From the NCBI RefSeq assembly GCF_026210795.1, contig NC_089444.1, forward strand, positions 1 to 64,000: a stretch of 64,000 bases of DNA. Direction: 5' to 3'. The translations under genes and the position numbers were made by a program. Below are positions 57,648-64,000 of the stretch, piece by piece. The notes beneath the pieces were generated by a model. That model did not search any database. It saw nothing but the letters and a program-made list of their open reading frames with translations, and had not been told where the DNA came from. Within the stretch, counting starts at the first letter, position 1. Each line of letters starts with the position of its first letter. The stretch is from Rhizophagus irregularis. Lineage: Eukaryota > Glomeromycota > Glomeromycetes > Glomerales > Glomeraceae.

Positions 57648-59701
57648 ACACTAAAGCAATTCTGAGGTTCATCCTCCTCCTCTTCTTCTTCTTCAGTTAA
57701 CTCTTCCTCAGTTTCTTCATCAGTTTCCTCATCACTTTCAGATTCTTCATAGTCAACTATGTGAGTATTGTTAACTTTCTTAGCACGTCTACTCCGTGGA
57801 CACTTGTTCTTGGAATGACCTGTTCTACCACAGTTTGAGCAATGACGTTTAGGAGAAGATTTGGTTGTCTTTGTCGCCTTTTTAACCTGACCAGTTCCGA
57901 AGTGATCTTTTCTTAGATGTTGTGTTTGTCCACCTAACTTTCTGGTAAGATCACTCTCAATAAAAGTATGTATTGCTACAGGATTTGTTATGTCACCAGT
58001 ATAGCCAAGACGTACTGCTATATCTGCAAGCTTTTCTAATGCAGTTCTATTCTGTGGTTGTTCTACTATAGTGGTTGGATTTTTTCGCCCTCCACTTTCA
58101 TACCATTTATTACGTAACTCATTAAAGAAAGCATCAAGATCAGCAGGAGCAGCAATTCTAACTCTCATTTCTAAAGCATCAGGCAAATGATTATATAGAT
58201 AAGGTAAAATTTCGGCATATACTTGTCCTTGTGCTAATGATCGAATTCTTTTTGCATATGTATCTGGTGTATCTATAGGAGAAAATGATTCATTCATGAG
58301 TGCTATTATAGCACCTTGATTTGTTCCAACCATCACATCTCTATATTTTCCTTGCAGCCAGTTTAGAAACTCTGGTTCTGTATTAATAGCAGCATTGGCA
58401 TTATATGGATTATTTGCTGGAACAGGAATAAATCTACCAGACATTTTATTTTTCATAACACTACACCTCATAGCAGCATTAAAACCAGCAAAAGCTAGTG
58501 GACGAGCCATCTCATTGACAGCTCTAAGCTTTTGATAATAAGAGTCTGGCGGCTCTTGTCCATCATAAAATGGTAACTGTGCAAGACCTGGTGATATAGT
58601 ATGCATGACATCTTGTATTGTAGCCATGTTTGGAGGATTGTTTTGTAACGCTAATATTTGTTGATGTAAATTTAAAATATTTTGGGCCTGTGCTTGTACC
58701 TGGGTCTGTGAAATCCTATATTGTCTTTGCCAGTTTTGTGCCTGACGTATACAACCTGCATGCCTTCTTCTCCAATGTTCTGTATCAGCATTATAGCGTA
58801 ACATCAGCCTGTGTTCATTCCTTCTATGCTCAGCTATCTGATTCTGTTGGTTTGCTATCTGATTCTGTTGGTTTACCAGCTGATTCTGTTGGTTTGCCAG
58901 TTGTGCATCTTTACGTCTATTCAGAAAACGTATACCTAGATTGGCTATTTGTATTCCTGCAATACGTGCTTGATTCTGTTGTGCAACAGTTTCCCAGTGT
59001 CTACGAGCATTTGTCTCATATGTAAAATCATCACGTACTCTTATTAAGTCTTGATTAAGAGCATTTGTACGATCTAAAGATTCTCCAAGTAATGTCTGCA
59101 ATCCTTCTATCTGATTTAGTTGGTCTACACCAATTTCTTGCATTAGAGCAGCTTGACGAATAATTTCATCAAGACTTTGAGTGGTAGCATTAAAGACATC
59201 ATCTATGTCTTGTGGAATTGGAATCCTATTCCGATCAAAAAATAGTCTAATCTCAGACACACAATCTGCAACTGCCCGTCGGCGGTCTAGTATTCTTAGA
59301 ATAGGATTGAATAATTCATTATCTTCATCCATTTCTATCTTTCCTTTACATAAAGATAATTCTTGAATGCGTTTTTTGAGTTTATCTACTGTGTCTTCAA
59401 GCTGAATGATACGTTCATCCTGGGCAACAAGTGCCTCTTCCTTTAACTCTAAGTGATCTCGATACTTTCCAAGTTCAACTAAAGTGGACTGACACTCTGC
59501 CTTTAACTGATCGATCTCATCTTCACGTGAAACAAGATTTTTTTCAAGATAGAAGATATATCGTTCACATGCCTCTATTTCCTTTGTGAGTTTACGGATT
59601 TTCTCCTTATTGGAAATATTATTTGTTTCCTCTAATATCAACTCTTTACGTAAAGCAAAGTTGCTATTTAGCAGATCAAGATATGCCTGTTCAACTCCCA
59701 T
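57614..59701 (-). CDS. Gag-like structural protein (coiled coil, CCHC knuckle)
   Basis: A 695-residue protein with a long N-terminal coiled coil (residues about 1-135) and a Gln/Asn-rich repeat (NQQNQLVNQQNQIANQQNQI, about 265-285). Next is a helical region resembling a retrotransposon capsid (LPFYDGQEPPDSYYQKLRAV, then FLNWLQGKYRDVMVGTNQGA), then a zinc knuckle C-x2-C-x4-H-x4-C (621-634, CSNCGRTGHSKNKC) and an acidic C-terminus. The architecture is that of Gag of LTR elements. Here it accompanies PolB and no reverse transcriptase. It likely forms or binds particles or nucleic acid; inferred. Start ATG 59701 overlaps the integrase start, and the stop lies after the A10 run. Confidence 0.8.
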   Translation of the reverse strand: MGVEQAYLDLLNSNFALRKELILEETNNISNKEKIRKLTKEIEACERYIFYLEKNLVSREDEIDQLKAECQSTLVELGKYRDHLELKEEALVAQDERIIQLEDTVDKLKKRIQELSLCKGKIEMDEDNELFNPILRILDRRRAVADCVSEIRLFFDRNRIPIPQDIDDVFNATTQSLDEIIRQAALMQEIGVDQLNQIEGLQTLLGESLDRTNALNQDLIRVRDDFTYETNARRHWETVAQQNQARIAGIQIANLGIRFLNRRKDAQLANQQNQLVNQQNQIANQQNQIAEHRRNEHRLMLRYNADTEHWRRRHAGCIRQAQNWQRQYRISQTQVQAQAQNILNLHQQILALQNNPPNMATIQDVMHTISPGLAQLPFYDGQEPPDSYYQKLRAVNEMARPLAFAGFNAAMRCSVMKNKMSGRFIPVPANNPYNANAAINTEPEFLNWLQGKYRDVMVGTNQGAIIALMNESFSPIDTPDTYAKRIRSLAQGQVYAEILPYLYNHLPDALEMRVRIAAPADLDAFFNELRNKWYESGGRKNPTTIVEQPQNRTALEKLADIAVRLGYTGDITNPVAIHTFIESDLTRKLGGQTQHLRKDHFGTGQVKKATKTTKSSPKRHCSNCGRTGHSKNKCPRSRRAKKVNNTHIVDYEESESDEETDEETEEELTEEEEEEEDEPQNCFSVKKKLVNVEFR

Positions 59702-60792
59702 TGATACCTATTATTAAAATAGATTCTGATGAAGCACGAAATGTAGAGGTGACTTCGACTTTATGCAGAATATTTTATCAACCATCTGGATATCAGAGAA
59801 CTGCCAAAAAATTGTATGAGACATCACAAAATGCTGGATATGATTTCACCTTAGATGAAGTGCAGGATTGGCTTGAAAGACAGGCAGTACATCAAGTTCA
59901 CAAACCTCGTCCCCGATTTATCCCTCGTGTAAGTTTTAGTTCTATACAAGTTCCCAATGAAGTTCATCAAGCTGACATTTTGTATATGCCATATGACAAG
60001 GTTGGACATGTGACTTATCTTTTCTGTCTCAATATAGTTGATATAGCATCGAGGTATAAAGAAAGTGTTCCTATAGGTTCAACCAGTGTTAAAGATCGAC
60101 AGGGAATCCTAACTTCTCATACTATTGCTCGGGCTTTTGAAAAGGTATATGATGATACAACATGTCCGCTCACTTGGCCAAAATTATTGATTACAGATAG
60201 GGGTTCAGAGTTTAAAGGTGAGTGTGAAAAGCTGATGACTTCCCATGGTGTAAAGATTCAGAAGGCCAAGTCTAAGCGTACTGTTGGCATTGTGGAGCGA
60301 TATAACCGTACCTTGGTTGAGAAACTATTTCCCTCTCAAGATGCATCTGACTTACTAACTTTAGGTAAAACAAGATCTCGAGTCTGGGTAAAAAACTTAC
60401 CTATTGCTGTAGAAAGTATAAATAACTCAGTGACCCAACAACTTGGTATATCTCCTGCTGTAGCTATAAAAAAATCACGAGTGTCTTCCAGATCTTCTTA
60501 TCCTCGTGATGGACCTGTTGGGTATGAAGAAGAGAAACTACCACCTGATATAAGTGTAAGGTACTTACTTGAACCAAATGATCTGGAAGGTGGAAGACGT
60601 CGAGCAGGAGATATGAATTGGTCACCTAAGATTTATCATATTCATATGTCTTTAACACAGAAAAATCAACCAGTTTTGTACTGGCTTATTGATGATGATG
60701 GTAAAGAATCAGAGAGATCCTTTGTGAGGGAAGAACTTTTGGTTATACCAGATGATACAGAACTTCCACCACAATGGGTACTTATGAATTAA
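59683..60792 (+). CDS. Retroviral-type DDE integrase
   Basis: From ATG 59683 the protein has 369 residues. The catalytic triad positions are D98 (HQADILYM), D172 (ITDRGSEFKG) and E205 (GIVERYNRT), spacing 73 and about 32. Before it lies a helical segment with SGYQRTAKKLYETSQNAGYD that resembles the HHCC-less N-terminus of Polinton integrases. The C-terminal part (IYHIHMSLTQKNQPVLYWLI) is SH3/chromodomain-like. It integrates the element; the 6-bp duplication fits its family. The first 19 bp overlap the divergent Gag start, and its stop overlaps the p124 stop by 11 bp. An earlier non-ATG start (59623) is not needed. Confidence 0.85.
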   Translation: MPVQLPLIPIIKIDSDEARNVEVTSTLCRIFYQPSGYQRTAKKLYETSQNAGYDFTLDEVQDWLERQAVHQVHKPRPRFIPRVSFSSIQVPNEVHQADILYMPYDKVGHVTYLFCLNIVDIASRYKESVPIGSTSVKDRQGILTSHTIARAFEKVYDDTTCPLTWPKLLITDRGSEFKGECEKLMTSHGVKIQKAKSKRTVGIVERYNRTLVEKLFPSQDASDLLTLGKTRSRVWVKNLPIAVESINNSVTQQLGISPAVAIKKSRVSSRSSYPRDGPVGYEEEKLPPDISVRYLLEPNDLEGGRRRAGDMNWSPKIYHIHMSLTQKNQPVLYWLIDDDGKESERSFVREELLVIPDDTELPPQWVLMN

Positions 60793-61156
60793 GATAGTCT
60801 TCTACCTCATCATCTGCTTGGGAGTCTGTAATGAAGTAGTCTTTTGCCAATTCATAGTATAACCTGTATAGCTTATTAATAGCAGACAAAAGTTTTGGTT
60901 CTCTGCTATACCAGGTCTTATAATTTTCCAAGATTTGCTGATATTTTGTCTCATTAGGTAGAATAGATTGTGCTGTTTCAAGAACAAAATTTTCTGGTTC
61001 TTCTGCTTGACGCAATTTGATTATCCTTTGTTTGTAACATAACATGAATTTACCATCCTTTGGTTTCTTGTAAAGGATGCTTGCTTTAATTACTGCAATT
61101 AGAGCTGACTCAATTTCACGGTATGTTGGCTTAGCTGGTATAGCTTGGGTAGACAT
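60782..61156 (-). CDS. Element protein p124, unidentified
   Basis: A 124-residue minus-strand frame (MSTQAIPAKPTYREIESALI ... VEDYLNS), helical in character and acidic at the C-terminus. No motif is recognised. It is convergent with the integrase (11-bp overlap) and divergent from the Cys-rich gene (52-bp gap, A/T-rich). The compact arrangement supports a genuine gene. Confidence 0.5.
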   Translation of the reverse strand: MSTQAIPAKPTYREIESALIAVIKASILYKKPKDGKFMLCYKQRIIKLRQAEEPENFVLETAQSILPNETKYQQILENYKTWYSREPKLLSAINKLYRLYYELAKDYFITDSQADDEVEDYLNS

Positions 61157-61208
61157 TTTTATATCATGAAAAGTTTTTTTTAATTTAACTTATTTATACT
61201 TAATAAAA

Positions 61209-61478
61209 ATGATTGGAGAATATACTTGTGAATATTTACATAACACAGGAAAGCCTTGTGGTCGTCCTTGTGTGAGGCCAGAAGGTTGTCGCATTCATTG
61301 GAAGACAAAATCACGCTTTCCTTGTGCTGTATGTGGTAAACCTACAGGTTCATCTAGTGGTCGATGTCAATCTCATATTGGAAGTTATTATCAAAATCGG
61401 TATGAAAATAGGCTTCGACAAAGAATCAGAGCAATCTCAGTTTTATCTGAGTCTGAATCCAGTTCGATCCAAGTTTGA
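61209..61478 (+). CDS. Small Cys-rich protein, two zinc-binding-like motifs
   Basis: An 89-residue frame with two similar Cys/His blocks: CEYLHNTGKPCGRPCVRPEG then CRIHW, and CAVCGKPTGSSSGRCQSHIG. Each could bind a zinc ion. The C-terminus (YQNRYENRLRQRIRAISVLS) is encoded by 47 bp that recur as the inner edge of both TIRs. It might regulate the element or bind its ends; unproven. The start is the first ATG after the divergent gap. Confidence 0.55.
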   Translation: MIGEYTCEYLHNTGKPCGRPCVRPEGCRIHWKTKSRFPCAVCGKPTGSSSGRCQSHIGSYYQNRYENRLRQRIRAISVLSESESSSIQV

Positions 61479-61625
61479 ACCCAGTTTGATCTGAGTCAAG
61501 GCCCAGTTCGATCCAAGTTTGAATCCAGTTTGATTTGAGTCTGAACCCAGTTCGATCCAAGTTTGAACCCAGTTTGATTTGAGTCTGAACCCAGTTCAAT
61601 CAAAGTTCAGTCCATATAGATAGAA
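61440..61625 (+). repeat. Tandem GAACCCAGTTYGATYYRAGT repeats
   Basis: The phrases GAACCCAGTTCGATCCAAGT and TTGAACCCAGTTTGATTTGA alternate about seven times. They lie between the Cys-rich gene and the right TIR. They separate two copies of a 47-bp segment (61389-61435 and 61631-61677). Confidence 0.7.
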
Positions 61626-61630
61626 AGCTG

Positions 61631-62431
61631 TATCAAAATCGGTATGAAAATAGGCTTCGTCAAAGAATCAGAGCAATTTATGATTAGGGTTAAATTTTGG
61701 TTAGACTTCATTGACCCAGATTTTTTCGTATTGCAGGGGAAGCTTTACAATATGTCTAGTTGTCTTCCTGCTGTATATTTTTTGGTTAGACCTCGGACGG
61801 ATTTTTGGTTAGACTTTTGGTTAGACCTGTTGTCCCAGACTTTTTTCGTATTGCAGAAAGCTTTACAATATATCTAGTTACCTTCCTGCTATACATTTTT
61901 TGGTTAGACCTGGGTTAGATTTTTGGTTAGACTTCACTGTCCCAGATTTTTTCGTATAGCAGGAAAAGCTTTACAATATGTCTAGTTGCCTTCCTGTTAA
62001 AAATTTTTGGTTAGAGCGTGAATGGCTTAAATCATCGAATGAATCCATTTTAGAGTATCATAAAAATAGTATGCCACAATGGATTGCTGAATCGTGCCAT
62101 CGGTATTACAGACACTTTGTGTCCTTCATACCTTTGGCACTTATAAAGGCAATCTGATATAACATAAAATCATGATACCCTGGAATGGATTCATGCGTGG
62201 TAATAATCTTTTAGGAATAAATGATGTTAATCTTATCTACAACGCTTGGGGGTTCTTTTTTAGCTATCAAGTAATAACATATCGGGAATCAAGGTTAGGT
62301 GGTCTGGGGATAGAAAAACAGGTATAGTGTTATCATATCAGAAAACAAGGCTAGGTGGTCTGGGAGTACACTAAATTATGGTTAGACCTATGTGATAGCC
62401 GCTGTCCCAGAACCCCCAAGTTTGCCCTACT
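61631..62431 (-). repeat. Right terminal inverted repeat of the Polinton-like element
   Basis: It is the reverse complement of the left TIR with few differences. It contains the same internal tandem units and starts with the 47-bp TATCAAAATCGGTATGAAAA segment. The outer end is CAAGTTTGCCCTACT, followed by the target duplication. Confidence 0.85.
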
Positions 62432-63690
62432 CCTGGATTTTGGCTTGGGCTATTTAGGTAAGTTGAGGAAGGGTGTTTTGCTTATTTTTTTTTTTAGGAA
62501 CGTCATTAACAGGACCCCGGATATCTCCAAAACAGGTCATAAGTCACACTTTTGGCAGATTGGCCCATTTTTCAGGGCTCAAAAAATCGTTTTTTGTAAA
62601 TATCTCGGCATCCAGTGGTCCAAATTTGATGAACTTTTTTTTAAATTGTAGAGCTAAATGAGGGCTACAAAATAAAAAAAAGTTCATTAAAATTGAATTA
62701 CTGGATGCTGAGATATTTACAAAATACGATTTTTTGAGTTTCAGCAAAAAGGGGTGTTTTTGGCCAAAAGTCCATTATGACCTTTATATTAGATATCCGG
62801 GGTCCTTCATTAACGTTCCTTTATCTTCTTTTCTTTAGGTGATGCCCTTCCTAACCTGGATTTCGGCTTGGGCTATTAAAGTAAGTTGAAGAAGTTATTT
62901 TTGGGTTTTTTTTTATCTTTGGGAACGTAACTAACGTTCCTTTTGCTTCTTTTCTTTAGGTGACGCCCTTTCTGGACCTGGATTTCGGCTTGGGCTATTA
63001 AAGTATGTTGAGGGAGGGTGTTTTGCTTATTTTGTCTTTGGGAACGTAACTAACGTTCCTTTTGCTTCTTTTCTTTAGGTGACGCCCTTCCTAGACCTGG
63101 ATTTCAGCTTGGGCTATTAAAGTAAGTTGGGGAAGGGTTTTTTATCTTTTTTTGTCTTTGGGAACGTATTAACGTTCCTTTTTCTTTTTCTTTAGGTGAC
63201 GCCCTTCCAAGACCCTGGATTTTTGGGTTGATAACTTTATTAGTCTCTATTACTGCGAAAGTTGAGAGGATCTTCTCTGAAATTAATGGTAAACTTACCA
63301 CAAAACTCAATACCAAAATCTCTAATTAATTCACCACACGTCTATCCTTGGCTTGGGTTATTAAAGTATGTTGGGAAGGGTATTTTTGGTTTTTTTTTTG
63401 TCTTTAGGAATGTAACTAACGTTCCTTTTGCTTCTTTTCTTTAGGAGGACGCCTCTTAAACCTGGATTTCGGCATGGTTATAAAGGTAAGTTGGGGGAAA
63501 GGTGTTTTTGTTTTTTTGTTTTTAGGAACGTAATTAACGTTCCTTTTGCTTCTTTTTTAGGGAGACACCTTCTTGGACCTGGATTTCGGCATGGGTTATA
63601 AAGATAAGTCGGGGAGGGAATTTTTTTGTTTTTTTAGTCTTTGGATAGTCTCTTCTTTTTTTTTCTTTAGGGTCTTCAAACTGGTTCGTA
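62432..63690 (+). repeat. 120-bp tandem array, right part
   Basis: It continues the array of 49350-50575. TTTAG positions are about 62838, 62959, 63078, 63195, 63444, 63560 and 63670. The first unit is broken by the MITE at 62511-62806. A unit near 63215-63350 holds about 150 bp of foreign sequence whose plus-strand translation ITAKVERIFSEINGKLTTKL resembles a hAT tail. The dyad GGAACGT..ACGTTCC persists. Confidence 0.7.
62511..62806. mobile_element. 296-bp MITE in the tandem array, 8-bp duplication
   Basis: It has perfect 16-bp ends AGGACCCCGGATATCT, flanked by TCATTAAC on both sides (62503-62510 and 62807-62814). Excision restores the array motif GGAACGTCATTAACGTTCC exactly. The interior is itself a loose foldback (AATATCTCGGCATCCAGT against ACTGGATGCTGAGATATT). 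It has no frame. Confidence 0.85.
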
Positions 63691-63714
63691 AAGATGCTGC
63701 CCGAAACTATTTTT

Positions 63715-63835
63715 CAGTTTCCGAAACCGAAACCAAAACCGAAACTAAACCCGTAACTATTCCGAAATTCCCGAAACTAGCCGAAACTCCCGAAATTAGC
63801 CCGAAACTCCCGAAACTAGCCCGAAACTCACTAAT
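63715..63835. repeat. CCGAAAC word cluster
   Basis: About fourteen CCGAAA(C) words (for example CCGAAACCGAAACCAAAACC, CCCGAAACTAGCCGAAACTC) fill 120 bp, followed by TTTTGGCCAAAATTA. The remainder to 64000 has no recognisable feature. Confidence 0.65.
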
Positions 63836-64000
63836 TTTGGCCAAAATTAAAATTTGGCCGAAATTATGACATTTTATCCACGTGACGTTACACCAATTTC
63901 CTAAAAAGGAAATTATGTTTCCCAGTAAAATTGGAAAAATTAGTTACACAATGGTTACACAAAATTCCAAATAAGGAAATTTTAATGTCGATCATTTTCT

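Larger units (their letters stand above)
50582..62431 (+). mobile_element. Polinton-like element with Gag and retropepsin genes
   Basis: This is an 11.85-kb insertion bounded by inverted repeats of about 800 bp and a 6-bp duplication CCTGGA (50576-50581 and 62432-62437). The right end, reverse-complemented, begins AGTAGGGCAAACTTGGGGGT; the left end is GGACAAACTTGGGGGT. A 6-bp duplication and AG-type ends are typical of Polintons/Mavericks. Gene order is PolB (+), p89 (+), p145 (+), protease (-), Gag-like (-), integrase (+), p124 (-), Cys-rich p89 (+). Self-synthesising replication by PolB with integrase-mediated insertion is inferred from the family. No double-jelly-roll capsid, packaging ATPase, adenoviral-type protease or reverse transcriptase is recognised. 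Genes overlap at starts and ends, and all main frames are open. Confidence 0.85.

Noticed and set aside
58630..59025. 131-codon plus frame opposite Gag
   Set aside because: It is the antisense of the Gln/Asn-rich repeat (LLSDSVGLPADSVGLP); explained by Gag.
51455..60792. The PolB/integrase element as an LTR retrotransposon
   Set aside because: No reverse transcriptase or RNase H motif, the ends are inverted rather than direct repeats, and the polymerase is family B.
61644..61877. 77-codon frame in the right TIR
   Set aside because: Translation of TIR tandem repeats; also present on the left TIR without a start context.
1..64000. CRISPR array or bacterial operon
   Set aside because: Repeats are not of the direct-repeat/spacer type, and genes have spliceosomal introns and eukaryotic families.

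Overview
The window looks like nuclear DNA of an arbuscular mycorrhizal fungus, Rhizophagus-like (Glomeromycotina). It is strongly AT-rich, its introns are short (about 65-190 bp) with GTAAGT-type donors, and it is full of transposon debris. It carries families that I know to be heavily multiplied in Rhizophagus: Crinkler (CRN) proteins, MULE transposases, sacsin/BTB proteins, coiled-coil repeat proteins and reverse-transcriptase tails. This assignment rests on family recognition; no database search was run.

Region 1-32,300 is mostly decayed or mobile. It holds a MULE transposase pseudogene split by a Tc1/mariner-like element, a 641-bp MITE with an 8-bp target duplication, a nested block of motif repeats, and a CRN gene (P-loop NTPase plus HhH, broken by one base in an A-run). 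After these come a coiled-coil pseudogene, a Crypton-type tyrosine recombinase pseudogene, a CRN fused to a trypsin-like protease with two in-frame stops, an RT tail, a decayed Aurora-like kinase and several MITEs.

Region 32,300-42,600 is the ordinary gene island. It has a seven-exon 5'-nucleotidase (599 aa), a sacsin-like/BTB protein on the minus strand, the conserved nuclear protein FAM50/XAP5 (eight exons, 345 aa) transcribed divergently from it, and a seven-exon multi-pass membrane protein (404 aa). The exon joins were reconstructed by hand and all keep the reading frame.

Region 42,600-50,575 is again repeat-rich. It contains a palindrome-dense element inside a small coding fragment, a hAT dimerisation-domain remnant, and two unrelated tandem arrays whose monomers each look like a mini-exon plus a mini-intron. 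One array is on the minus strand at about 46.4-47.45 kb. The other is on the plus strand with a 120-bp period at 49.35-50.58 kb and resumes at 62.43-63.69 kb.

Region 50,582-62,431 is the main discovery candidate: an 11.85-kb element inserted into the 120-bp array. It has terminal inverted repeats of about 800 bp and a 6-bp target duplication (CCTGGA). It encodes a protein-primed type family-B DNA polymerase (1372 aa) and a retroviral-type DDE integrase like Polintons/Mavericks. In place of recognisable capsid, ATPase and adenoviral-type protease genes it carries a Gag-like coiled-coil/CCHC protein and a retropepsin-like protease, joined across a ten-A run that could be a -1 frameshift site. 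No reverse transcriptase is visible. All its large reading frames are open and the TIRs are nearly identical, so it appears young.
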